Source of the DNA: Paraphotobacterium marinum
GTDB lineage: Bacteria > Pseudomonadota > Gammaproteobacteria > Enterobacterales > Vibrionaceae
Direction of reading: 5' to 3'
Length of the DNA stretch: 64,000 bases
Assembly: GCF_002216855.1 (NCBI RefSeq)
Contig: NZ_CP022356.1
Coordinates: forward strand, 496,001 to 560,000
The notes beneath the pieces were generated by a model. The model saw only the letters and a program-made list of their open reading frames with translations, did no database searches and was not told the DNA's origin. Position 1 is the first letter of the stretch, and each line of letters starts with the position of its first letter. Position numbers and translations under genes: made by a program. Positions 56,344-64,000 of the stretch are shown here, piece by piece.

Positions 56344-57582
56344 ATGAATAAGCACATTATATATTCCACTTTAGGCGGGATATTAGAGTTTTATGATTTT
56401 ATAATTTTCGCTATTTTTTCGAAAATTATTAGTACTACCTTTTTTCCAAATCATAGTTCCATATCCGCTCTTTTATTGACTTTCACAATATTTGCGGCAG
56501 GTTACATTATTCGACCAGTTGGCGGTTTAATTTATGGCCATTTTGGGGATAAGTTTGGTAGAAAAAAAACTTTTTCGATTTCAATCATCATGATGGCATT
56601 TAGCACATTATTCATTGCTTTCATTCCATCTTATGCAAGTATTGGTATTTTTGCACCAATACTCCTAACCATTTTAAGATTGATTCAAGGCGCATCAATC
56701 GGTGGTGAAATACCAGGTGCCCTAACCTTTGTCTCAGAAAGTATTGTTAAGCGAAAAACATTAGCCTGCTCTATTGTATTCTTTGGTCTTGTTCTCGGCA
56801 TCATACTAGGTCAATTAACAAGCATTGTTATTAATAAGGCATTTACAGTTGAACAAGTGAACAGTTTTGGTTGGCGTATTGCTTTTATTTTAGGAGGGGT
56901 ATTTGGTATTTGGGGTGGATATCTTCGAAAAAAAATTCACGAAACACCATCCTATCTTGCAATTGAAGATCACAAAACAAAATATCCATTTTTAGATGTA
57001 TTAAAAAAGCATCCAAAAGAGATATTCATGGGCTGGGCTCTCATGGGGCTTGTTTCGAGTGGTATAATGGTCTTCTTTTTAATTATGCCTTCATATGGAA
57101 ATCTAGTTGAAATTTCTAGCAACACAATTTTTTTAATCAATACACTTGTTTTATTTATAGTAACTTTAGCCAGTATCTGTTTTGGGTTTTTAGGCGATAA
57201 AATCAATAAAAAATATTTAATTTTGGCTGCGGCTATTATTTCCATACTTTTAACATATACTATATTTTCAAGACTAGTTACTAATGAATTAACTTTGGTC
57301 AGTTATTGTGTTTTTTGTATATTCTCTTTCGGTATATCAGTTGCTGTGATCCCATCGGTATTGACTGAGCTCTTCCCTACTGAATTACGATATACTGGCG
57401 TAGGATTAATCTATAATTTAAGCTTTGCAACTACAGGTGGTCTTGCACCCATGCTGATCTTTTACTTTATATCAGAAACAGGAAACCTTTTAATGCCTGC
57501 TTTCTATTACGTATTAATCTCCATAATCGCTTTAGTAAGCTTGTTGTTATATCCAAAACAAGTCAAACATTTAGCGGCCTAA
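56344..57582 (+). CDS. MFS metabolite:H+ symporter (MHS/ProP-type)
   Basis: A 412-residue twelve-helix transporter. GGILEFYDFIIFAIFSKII is the MHS first helix, RPVGGLIYGHFGDKFGRKK the loop 2-3 motif, and RLIQGASIGGEIPGALTFVSE the fourth helix, with ELFPTELRYTGVGLIYNLSFA near the end. The group carries proline/betaine, alpha-ketoglutarate, citrate and similar acids. AAAGGAAACAG precedes the ATG. The second transporter at 60010 has the same design. A terminator follows. Confidence 0.88.
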   Translation: MNKHIIYSTLGGILEFYDFIIFAIFSKIISTTFFPNHSSISALLLTFTIFAAGYIIRPVGGLIYGHFGDKFGRKKTFSISIIMMAFSTLFIAFIPSYASIGIFAPILLTILRLIQGASIGGEIPGALTFVSESIVKRKTLACSIVFFGLVLGIILGQLTSIVINKAFTVEQVNSFGWRIAFILGGVFGIWGGYLRKKIHETPSYLAIEDHKTKYPFLDVLKKHPKEIFMGWALMGLVSSGIMVFFLIMPSYGNLVEISSNTIFLINTLVLFIVTLASICFGFLGDKINKKYLILAAAIISILLTYTIFSRLVTNELTLVSYCVFCIFSFGISVAVIPSVLTELFPTELRYTGVGLIYNLSFATTGGLAPMLIFYFISETGNLLMPAFYYVLISIIALVSLLLYPKQVKHLAA

Positions 57583-57632
57583 CAAATAAGAGATATCACA
57601 TACAATCATAAAAATAATAGCAACTAAAAATT

Positions 57633-57667
57633 AAAGATACAAAAATTTATTTAATTCTTGTATCTTT
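57633..57667. terminator. Bidirectional terminator
   Basis: A 10-base stem AAAGATACAA / TTGTATCTTT with T and A runs at the ends, between the convergent transporter and lipoprotein genes. Confidence 0.75.
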
Positions 57668-57693
57668 TTAAGTTGTATTTGAATGGCGTTAGG

Positions 57694-58587
57694 TTAGAAT
57701 TCTAGCAAAAAAGGAGCGCAAAGACCTTGAGTATTCCCTTTCGTACACTTTTGACCAAATTGTGAAAAATAAGGTATATCATTACATGGAACCCTCAAAT
57801 CATAAGATAAATTATTAGGCGACAACGATCCAACTCTAAATTGATATTCTTCATTACCACAAAACACTGTTGGTGCACCTAAACCATTTCCTAGATTATA
57901 CCCTTCAAAAAATGTAATGGATAATTTAGAAAAATCGTCAGAGCTTTCTCCAATATTGTTTACAAAGAATAGGTTCTGCTTTGTATTAGACAGCGTAACG
58001 TTATTCTCAGTAAATTTCAGTGTGGTCGTGCCATTATTACTAGCTGTATTTGCTACATCAAGAAGGTCTGCTGGAAAAGACAATGAATTAATGAATACAT
58101 CATTTATTACATTTAAAGAATTATTGCTTGTTAATATTTTTGAAAATGTTTGTACACCTGTGTAGGTAAGCTGATTATTAATGGGTACTGTAATGACACA
58201 CAATATAAAATTATAGCTTTTTATTTCTTGAAGTGTTTTTTTCTGAAATCCATCTACGTCAGGTCTAAAAAAAGCCAACTCATTATCATTCATATTTCTA
58301 CACCCTCTAAATTCAAAGGGTAAATTTATTAACTCAATTCTCAAAAGATTCTTTACTTCATTTTCTGTAGGCTTTTCATAAAAAATTTTCAGTGTCCCAT
58401 CTCCATTATTTACTGAGTTTACTTTATGAACCAGAATGGGGATATTATCAGAGTAAAAGAAATTAGTAGTTTGATAAGTAGCTGGAAAAACCACTTTAGA
58501 GGATTGTGTATCATCTTGATTAGAATCATCTCCACCACAACTTATGATTATAAATATTGAAGAGAATAAAAATAATAATTTAATCAT
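57694..58587 (-). CDS. Secreted lipoprotein of unknown function
   Basis: A lipoprotein of 297 residues from the ATG at 58587 (five codons further is possible). FIIISCGGDD is the lipobox. The mature part has a short acidic linker and a beta-rich domain with cysteines in FRGCRNM, FILCVIT, VFCGNEEY and RVPCNDI and a QKCTKGNTQGLCAPFLLEF end, suggesting disulfides. The order YSDNIPIL plus a TLK strand loosely resembles the lipoprotein at 4.4-5.3 kb. No family recognised. Confidence 0.75.
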   Translation of the reverse strand: MIKLLFLFSSIFIIISCGGDDSNQDDTQSSKVVFPATYQTTNFFYSDNIPILVHKVNSVNNGDGTLKIFYEKPTENEVKNLLRIELINLPFEFRGCRNMNDNELAFFRPDVDGFQKKTLQEIKSYNFILCVITVPINNQLTYTGVQTFSKILTSNNSLNVINDVFINSLSFPADLLDVANTASNNGTTTLKFTENNVTLSNTKQNLFFVNNIGESSDDFSKLSITFFEGYNLGNGLGAPTVFCGNEEYQFRVGSLSPNNLSYDLRVPCNDIPYFSQFGQKCTKGNTQGLCAPFLLEF

Positions 58588-58815
58588 AATATTATCACTC
58601 AAAATTTAATGAACTATATTCATAATGTAGTATATTCAACACTATTTTGTGGAAAATCTTCTTTTTATGGTAAATATTGAATGATGTAATCTTTTAATTA
58701 AAAATGAAAATATTAAAAAAAATATAAAAAATTGATATTTTTATAACAATAAAATAACTTTTGTAATATATTATAGGTCATTATTTTATTATCTAGCTAT
58801 AAAAATTGAGTAACA

Positions 58816-59715
58816 ATGGAATTATCAATAATCTCACGACATTTTCGAACAAATTATCTTATCTTAAAAAAAATAAGAACGGAATTAATTCGTCAGAAAA
58901 TAACCTACAAGGATTTAGGTCAAAACTTGAGTCGCAGTAAATCGGTCTATCAAAAAACTTTTATGCCAAACTCAAAAAAATCAAAAATTGATTTTAGCAT
59001 TATTAAAGAAGTTTCTGATTACTTGAATCTCAATTACAGAGAAATTCTATATAAAAACCCTGTAGATTATATAGATCCAAAGCTATCGACCTTACAAAAA
59101 ATTATTATTTTGTTTTCTGAGCTTGGTATTAGTAAACAAAATGTAATTGCTAAAAAATTAGGATTATCTGTTGCCTCATACAATAATCTACTTTTAGGAA
59201 AGACTATAAACCTATCAGAAAATATCGCAGAGAGAGCCGCCAATTTCTTTGGTATTACAAGGGAGTCATTAATAAGCAAAGAGGTTCCTATTTCGATTTT
59301 AGATATTATTCAACAAGTTAAAGTCGAAACACCAATATTTCATTACCCTCTTTTAAATTCTAAAATGGCAATTAATTATCATGAAATCAAGCCCTATCTT
59401 AATATTAAGCGAGTAAATTATATTCAATCTGATGAAGGGTTAGACAATGCATTTTTTATAAAATGGGATACTAATGATTATACGATTTCATTTCCGAAAG
59501 AAACATTGTTATTAATTGATCCCGATATTAAAAGTGAAAGTGCATTAAAACTAGAGACTAACCATCAATATTTAGCCCGTGATATAGACTTAAGCCTATG
59601 GGTTGTTGAGTCAAAGACGATAAATGATGAGAGAGTTTGGGTAGACATGAAAACTCATGAGCCTTTAGATGTAAGATTAATTGGACAAATTGTTTCAAGA
59701 CAATACCCAGTATAA
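58816..59715 (+). CDS. Two-HTH transcriptional regulator with an S24/LexA-like C-terminal domain
   Basis: A 299-residue cytosolic protein. Two helix-turn-helix regions are visible: residues 25-75 (KITYKDLGQNLSRSKSVYQK) and 95-150 (ISKQNVIAKKLGLSVASYNN). The C-terminal third ends in LDVRLIGQIVSRQYPV, the last strand of CI/LexA-type S24 domains, but the self-cleavage Ser-Lys pair is not evident. It looks like a domesticated phage-repressor-type regulator. Its targets could be the flanking MFS genes; this is inference from position only. Confidence 0.65.
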   Translation: MELSIISRHFRTNYLILKKIRTELIRQKITYKDLGQNLSRSKSVYQKTFMPNSKKSKIDFSIIKEVSDYLNLNYREILYKNPVDYIDPKLSTLQKIIILFSELGISKQNVIAKKLGLSVASYNNLLLGKTINLSENIAERAANFFGITRESLISKEVPISILDIIQQVKVETPIFHYPLLNSKMAINYHEIKPYLNIKRVNYIQSDEGLDNAFFIKWDTNDYTISFPKETLLLIDPDIKSESALKLETNHQYLARDIDLSLWVVESKTINDERVWVDMKTHEPLDVRLIGQIVSRQYPV

Positions 59716-60009
59716 TAACAGTACTTAAATCCTAAAATATTTTATGGGGTATTTGATACTAATTTAAAAAACATAAACTGAGCAAGGTTAAATCCCTTTC
59801 AGTTTATTTTTATTAATAAGTGTAAGTTTTAAATCTTACTATGAAAAAACCCGATTTTTTTATCGGCTGTATTTTATCTTTAATATAGCTATTAATGAAT
59901 TTACATCTTGTGAGGCTCTATTTTTTTAAGCAGAAATGAATAGTTATAGTATGCTAACTATTCTTTTACAGAAGGTTTTATTTTCATTAAATCATAATGT
60001 GTATATTTT

Positions 60010-61287
60010 ATGAGAACAGATTCGTTTAAATTAATTAAAATATCTTTAGGAAATATTATTGAGTGGTATGACTTTTGTTTATATGCCTATTTTGCAATAG
60101 AAATTTCTAAAGTTTTTTTTTCACTACATAGTACTTTCATTTCATTATTAGCAACATTTGCTGTTTTTGGTGTCGGCTTTTTAGCTAGACCTGTAGGTGC
60201 AATAATATTTGGGTATCTTGGCGATCAAGTGGGAAGACATTATGCAATGAACCTATCTATATTATTGATGGGAATTGCGACAACATTGATCGGACTTTTA
60301 CCAAGTTATGCATCTATTGGTATTTTGGCACCCATTTCATTAGCTTTTTTAAGGTTGTTGCAAGGGCTCTCCCTTGGAGGTCAGTATGGTAATTTATTAA
60401 CAATTACCACTGAAGATAAATCTTTTAAATTTAAAGGGTTGAATTCTGGCATTGCTTTCTCAGTTTCATCTTTAGGATTTCTTCTCGCGGTATCAGTCAG
60501 TTATTTTGTGACAAAATTAATACCAAATGAATATCAAAATATTGCCTGGAGAATTCCTTTCATATTAAGCTTTATTTTATTAATCCTCCAACTAATGTTT
60601 AAGGAAAAAGATTCTAAAATAAATATTTTGTCTAATAACAGAGCCAAAAAATCTCCTGTACTTATTTGTTTCAAAGAGCATACACAAAGCATGGTTTGTA
60701 TTACGCTTTTAGCTGCAGTTACTGGTGCACTTTTTTATGTAATCATCACTTATCTCGTTACATATATGACTATTCATTTGCATTTATCTGAAAGTGAATC
60801 TTTTGGCTATAACATTTTAAGTTTGGTTATTATATGCGTTTTTGTTCCCCTTTCTGGGCTTTTTTCAGATTATTTTGGGCGAAAGAAGTCGCTTTGCTTT
60901 GGATTACTTACCTTGTCCGTGACAACTGTACCAGGATTTGTATTATTATATAACCCTACGCCAATGAACATTATCACAGCAACATTTATTCTTGCTTTAT
61001 CAACGGCTGTGGTTCAAGGCGTTGCAACACCTCTATATACAGAAATTTTCCCAAAAACAGTTCGTGCTTCCGGATGCTCTATCTCTTATGGTTTAGGGGT
61101 CGCCATATCTGGGTTTGCGCCTATGTTAGCGGGTATATTTGTTAAATTATCTCCACAATATGGGCTAATTGGGTTTGTTTATTTTCTAAATGTTACTGGA
61201 TTAATAGCCTATTATTTAATACCAAAAAATAAAATAAAATTAATTGAAGAAACAAGAAAAATGAATTTAATTCGCGCTTTAAGCTAA
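60010..61287 (+). CDS. MFS metabolite:H+ symporter (MHS/ProP-type)
   Basis: A 425-residue twelve-helix transporter of the same group as the one at 56344: GNIIEWYDFCLYAYFAIEI, RPVGAIIFGYLGDQVGRH, LLQGLSLGGQYGNLL and EIFPKTVRASGCSISYGLGVA. These MHS carriers move carboxylic acids, betaines or proline with protons. The methylisocitrate-lyase gene follows 434 bases downstream in the same direction, so a short-chain carboxylate is a reasonable guess. No ribosome site is clear. Confidence 0.88.
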   Translation: MRTDSFKLIKISLGNIIEWYDFCLYAYFAIEISKVFFSLHSTFISLLATFAVFGVGFLARPVGAIIFGYLGDQVGRHYAMNLSILLMGIATTLIGLLPSYASIGILAPISLAFLRLLQGLSLGGQYGNLLTITTEDKSFKFKGLNSGIAFSVSSLGFLLAVSVSYFVTKLIPNEYQNIAWRIPFILSFILLILQLMFKEKDSKINILSNNRAKKSPVLICFKEHTQSMVCITLLAAVTGALFYVIITYLVTYMTIHLHLSESESFGYNILSLVIICVFVPLSGLFSDYFGRKKSLCFGLLTLSVTTVPGFVLLYNPTPMNIITATFILALSTAVVQGVATPLYTEIFPKTVRASGCSISYGLGVAISGFAPMLAGIFVKLSPQYGLIGFVYFLNVTGLIAYYLIPKNKIKLIEETRKMNLIRALS

Positions 61288-61721
61288 CACAATTAAATTT
61301 ATATATTACCTATTTTTTAAAGCTGAAACTATTTTAGTCCTTCCGTTCATATTAAAAATTATTTAAATTTAGAGATGGACTCTTAACTTAGGGATATATT
61401 TTAATTAAAATAATTTTGGATCATGCTCAATTTTTTTAACTTATATGATATCCAAAAAAATTTAACCTATTTAATATTATAGATACAGTTTGGTTGTTTA
61501 AAAAATAGATGATGTATTAATACATTTTTAATAGTAAAGTATATTTATAAACATCCTTCAAGTATCAATTTCACTAAAGATTTTTCACTTCTAATTTATA
61601 TAGCTAAAATTAGTTTCTAGTTTAAATAAACTAACAACTTTGTAAATTTTTATTGATTGATAGTCATAGCTATAACACCTTAAAATCAATAACATAATCA
61701 ATAAAAAAGAGTACCCAAATT
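61288..61721. other. Intergenic region upstream of prpB
   Basis: About 430 very AT-rich bases. No terminator for the transporter, no operator and no RNA was recognised. GAGT precedes the prpB start. Confidence 0.4.
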
Positions 61722-62567
61722 ATGAAAAAAAGTGAATTATTTAGAAAGCTAGCTTCTAATAAAAATATTTTAAAAATTATTGGGACCCCTACACCATTGT
61801 GTGCCATATTAGCTGAAAATATGAATGCTAAAGCCATTTATCTATCAGGGGCAAGTGTTTCAAATTTTTTACATGGCGTAACAGATACAGGCCTTGTTTC
61901 TATGAACGATGTTTTAGAGGCAGCTCAATCAATTACTCAAAAATCCAAATTACCATTACTTGTTGATATTGATACTGGATTCAATGATCTATCCGGTGTT
62001 ATATCTCGGATGACTAAAATTAATGTTGCAGCTGTACACATTGAAGACCAAAACATACAATTTAAAAGATGTGGACACCTTCAAGGAAAACAAGTTGTGT
62101 CTAAAAGTGAGATGTGTGAGAGAGTTAACTATGCATTTACAAGCATACCAGATGACAAAGATTTAGTTATTATGGCTCGGACCGATGCTTATGCAATAGA
62201 AGGATTAAATAAGACTATAGAAAGAGCTAAGAGTTATATTGAGAATGGTGCTGAGATGATTTTTGTCGAGTCCCTAAAAACTTTAGATGAATATACCCTA
62301 TTCTGCAAAGAGTTAGGTCCAGTACCTGTACTTGCAAATATAACTGAATTTGGTTGTACTCCTCTACTTAAAGATTCTGATCTTGAAAGAGCTGGCGTTT
62401 CCATGGCACTTTATCCCAGAAGTATCGAAAGAACAATGATGTATGCAGCTGAAAAAATGATCAATGAAATTGAGATGCATGGAAGTCAGAAAAATTTAAT
62501 CAACAAAATGATGGATCGTCATCGCACAAATGAATTATTAAACTATAGCGCATCTGTTATTGATTAA
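61722..62567 (+). CDS. prpB: 2-methylisocitrate lyase (isocitrate-lyase/PEP-mutase family)
   Basis: A 281-residue lyase. LYLSGASVSN- and LPLLVDIDTGFND-type strands hold the metal site, FKRCGHLQGKQVVS contains the catalytic KRCGH loop of methylisocitrate lyases, and VIMARTDAYAIEGL, ANITEFGCTPLL and MALYPRSIERTMMYA complete the PrpB pattern. It splits 2-methylisocitrate into pyruvate and succinate, the last step of propionate use. prpC, prpD and acnD are absent here, so it is an orphan in this window, or acts on a related substrate such as dimethylmalate. Confidence 0.85.
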   Translation: MKKSELFRKLASNKNILKIIGTPTPLCAILAENMNAKAIYLSGASVSNFLHGVTDTGLVSMNDVLEAAQSITQKSKLPLLVDIDTGFNDLSGVISRMTKINVAAVHIEDQNIQFKRCGHLQGKQVVSKSEMCERVNYAFTSIPDDKDLVIMARTDAYAIEGLNKTIERAKSYIENGAEMIFVESLKTLDEYTLFCKELGPVPVLANITEFGCTPLLKDSDLERAGVSMALYPRSIERTMMYAAEKMINEIEMHGSQKNLINKMMDRHRTNELLNYSASVID

Positions 62568-62588
62568 AAAACATGAAACACACTTATT

Positions 62589-62632
62589 TAAGTGTTAGAT
62601 TTTTTTCATTATCCTTATATTTATATTCATTT
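62589..62632 (+). repeat. Dispersed intergenic repeat, copy 2
   Basis: Starts TAAGTGTTAGA, T run, CATT, CCTTAT, ending TTATATTCATT; nearly the same as 55687-55730. It lies 22 bases past the prpB stop, where a terminator or mRNA 3' element is expected, and is followed by a CCCTCAA / TTGAGGG hairpin. Confidence 0.6.
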
Positions 62633-62791
62633 TTAAATCCCTCAAATCGTTGAGGGTATTTTATATATCTTGTCACCCATAAACTAATGAAACTGACAAA
62701 TTTAGTTAGATTAATATCAATTACGTTAGAGGTATCAATATAACGGTATGCGGTAGCACTTAAAACAAGAAATATTATAAAACATTTATAT

Positions 62792-63301
62792 TTATAAAAT
62801 GATATCTTTTATAATATCATCTACTTTTTCTTGGGTTAGTCCGTGCGCATTATACAAAACATGCGTACCAGTGTGTTTGGCCTTTATATATTCTATAGTT
62901 GAATATATTGGACATAAAAAATATTCTACACTATATTTGTTTTTTCCTGTTGAACTAAAATCTTGTTCACTTCCACCTGCAGTTACAATTAGATTAAATT
63001 TTTTATTTTTTAATAAAAAATTAGTACTGTAAGCAAAATCTTTAGTGAGAACCTTTTCAAACCATTTCTGTAATAAGTATGGGGCTGAATACCAGTAAAA
63101 AGGAAATAATAAAATAATATCATTGTAAGTAAGTAATTCCTTTTTAATCAAATTAATTGACTCTTTATCATCTAAATCAATATCAGATACGATACTAAAA
63201 TTCACATTTTCAATCTTCCTAAAACTATTAATAATGGTTATGTTAGCATGAGATTCACTTAAATTAGGATGAAAAGATATAACTAAAATGTTTTTTGTCA
63301 T
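62792..63301 (-). CDS. Flavodoxin-fold NAD(P)H:quinone reductase (KefG/MdaB-type)
   Basis: A 169-residue cytosolic flavoprotein. LVISFHPNLSESHANITI binds the FMN/FAD phosphate, DIILLFPFYWYSAPYLLQKWFEKVLTKDFAYS is the hallmark flavin/quinone segment, and LIVTAGGSEQDFS the third loop. Members reduce quinones by two electrons; KefG forms also tune potassium efflux, but no kef gene is nearby. AAGGAATTATTTT precedes the ATG. Confidence 0.85.
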   Translation of the reverse strand: MTKNILVISFHPNLSESHANITIINSFRKIENVNFSIVSDIDLDDKESINLIKKELLTYNDIILLFPFYWYSAPYLLQKWFEKVLTKDFAYSTNFLLKNKKFNLIVTAGGSEQDFSSTGKNKYSVEYFLCPIYSTIEYIKAKHTGTHVLYNAHGLTQEKVDDIIKDIIL

Positions 63302-63319
63302 AAAATAATTCCTTGTTAT

Positions 63320-63425
63320 CTAACTGATAAATACAATATTAAACTTTAAAAATTTAGCTATGGCTCTTCCGATACCAATTGAGGCGCATAGGCCAACATA
63401 TTTGTTAGCTAAAAATAAATTACAA
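63320..63425 (-). pseudogene. Remnant of a short-chain dehydrogenase N-terminus
   Basis: On the minus strand KYVGLCASIGIGRAIAKFLK and NIVFIS, ending at TAG (63320), look like the first strand, TGxxxGIG loop and second strand of an SDR, with the first Thr-Gly lost. No start codon, and nothing of the catalytic half follows. It sits just upstream of the quinone reductase. Confidence 0.45.
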
Positions 63426-63590
63426 TCTCCAAATCAAACCACTCAAATTTAGCATTATAAACTTAAGTGCCACTTAATTTTTTTGCCTTAATTAATGAAC
63501 AGCTTAATTTTTATAAACAGCGGTATACTTTTCATTTTTACATGTAGCACTGTTTATATCCCTATAGTTTATCGACTATATTTCATATGA

Positions 63591-64000
63591 TTAGCTCGAA
63601 AGATTACGTAGCTTAGGATCATCACTAAAATACTCAACAAACTCCACTTCAAATCCAGCAGGATCAAGAAAATATACATTTTTTCGGTAAGAGTCTTTAG
63701 TTCCGTATTGAGAAATTGTAAACCCTGCTTGTTTTAGCCTTTCTATTACAGCATCAATATTATTTGTTACATAAGCGAAATGCGCCAAACCTACTTGATG
63801 ACCTTTTATATCTCGGTTTTCTCCCTCACCATGATCGCTAAGTGCAATATATTGGTATTCATTACCAAAATGTAGCCAAGTCCGTTGCTTTCCTGACCAC
63901 TCTCCTTTTCCTTCATCCCTTACATACCAATGTGGAAAAGCTGCTTGGTAAAATTTCAGCATTTCTGGGATATCTTTTACTACTAAATTTACATGCTCAA
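63591..64000 (-). CDS. Glyoxalase/VOC-superfamily protein, start beyond window
   Basis: At least 136 residues; the frame continues to the window edge (EHVNLVVKDIPEMLKFYQAAF), so the ATG at 63962 is internal. The VOC fold is clear: the HVNLVV first strand with a metal histidine, QVGLAHFAYVTNNIDAVIERLKQAG as the second half, and NVYFLDPAGFEVEFVEY with the terminal glutamate. Dioxygenases, glyoxalases and fosfomycin or bleomycin resistance proteins share this fold; the substrate is unknown. Confidence 0.8.
   Translation of the reverse strand, partial: EHVNLVVKDIPEMLKFYQAAFPHWYVRDEGKGEWSGKQRTWLHFGNEYQYIALSDHGEGENRDIKGHQVGLAHFAYVTNNIDAVIERLKQAGFTISQYGTKDSYRKNVYFLDPAGFEVEFVEYFSDDPKLRNLSS

Overview
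The window is one contiguous piece of a very AT-rich (roughly 30% GC by eye) bacterial chromosome. The gene content points to a gammaproteobacterium: a PpiC close to the enterobacterial type, a two-domain-length QueF, RimJ-like and TrmO proteins, a KdpFABC-DE system, ZnuABC, ribB behind an FMN riboswitch, many lipoproteins and an outer-membrane barrel. The genus cannot be named from the sequence alone. No rRNA, tRNA, CRISPR array, complete insertion sequence or prophage was seen.

Layout. 1-4.2 kb: the end of a sugar-acid operon that reads as the non-phosphorylated L-fucose pathway (L-fuconate dehydratase, FMN L-lactate dehydrogenase, aldo/keto reductase, SDR, FAH-family hydrolase), ending in a strong terminator. 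4.3-9.6 kb: two CGG-type lipoproteins flanking three membrane-anchored LytTR regulators on the minus strand, plus a new 47-residue ORF. 9.6-11.9 kb: an iron-type binding protein with a Fur-like box, and a glycosyltransferase. 12.2-19.3 kb: kdpFABCDE; the 26-codon kdpF is identified here, and KdpD lacks the usual N-terminal sensor. 19.4-31.8 kb: SYLF protein, LysR/MFS divergent pair, uridine phosphorylase, small secreted proteins, FMN riboswitch-ribB, an MFS exporter, ppiC, an epimerase-like protein, znuABC and a DUF1835-like protein. 32-51.7 kb: mostly single metabolic genes (amidase, queF, SGNH esterase, SulP, AEC carrier, acetyltransferases, trmO, metY, nucleotidyltransferase, an acetolactate-decarboxylase-like secreted protein, ABM protein, hydrolase, outer-membrane barrel, YhhQ-like transporter). 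52.4-55.6 kb: three tandem small secreted peptides sharing a two-cysteine motif, directly upstream of a fourth membrane LytTR regulator and an acyltransferase. 56-64 kb: two MHS-type MFS transporters, a lipoprotein, a phage-repressor-like regulator, an orphan prpB, a quinone reductase, gene remnants and a truncated VOC gene.

Two points stand out. First, between 4.4 and 29.6 kb eleven reading-frame breaks in eight genes (a lipoprotein, two LytTR genes, kdpB, kdpD, a LysR gene, an MFS gene and znuC) all lie at A or T homopolymers and are all repaired by adding exactly one base. This uniform sign suggests base-calling errors, with real contraction or polymerase slippage as alternatives. Second, the tandem cysteine-peptide family beside a membrane-bound LytTR regulator at 52.4-54.3 kb looks like an undescribed peptide-signalling or peptide-toxin locus. 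That reading is an inference from gene order and the shared motif.
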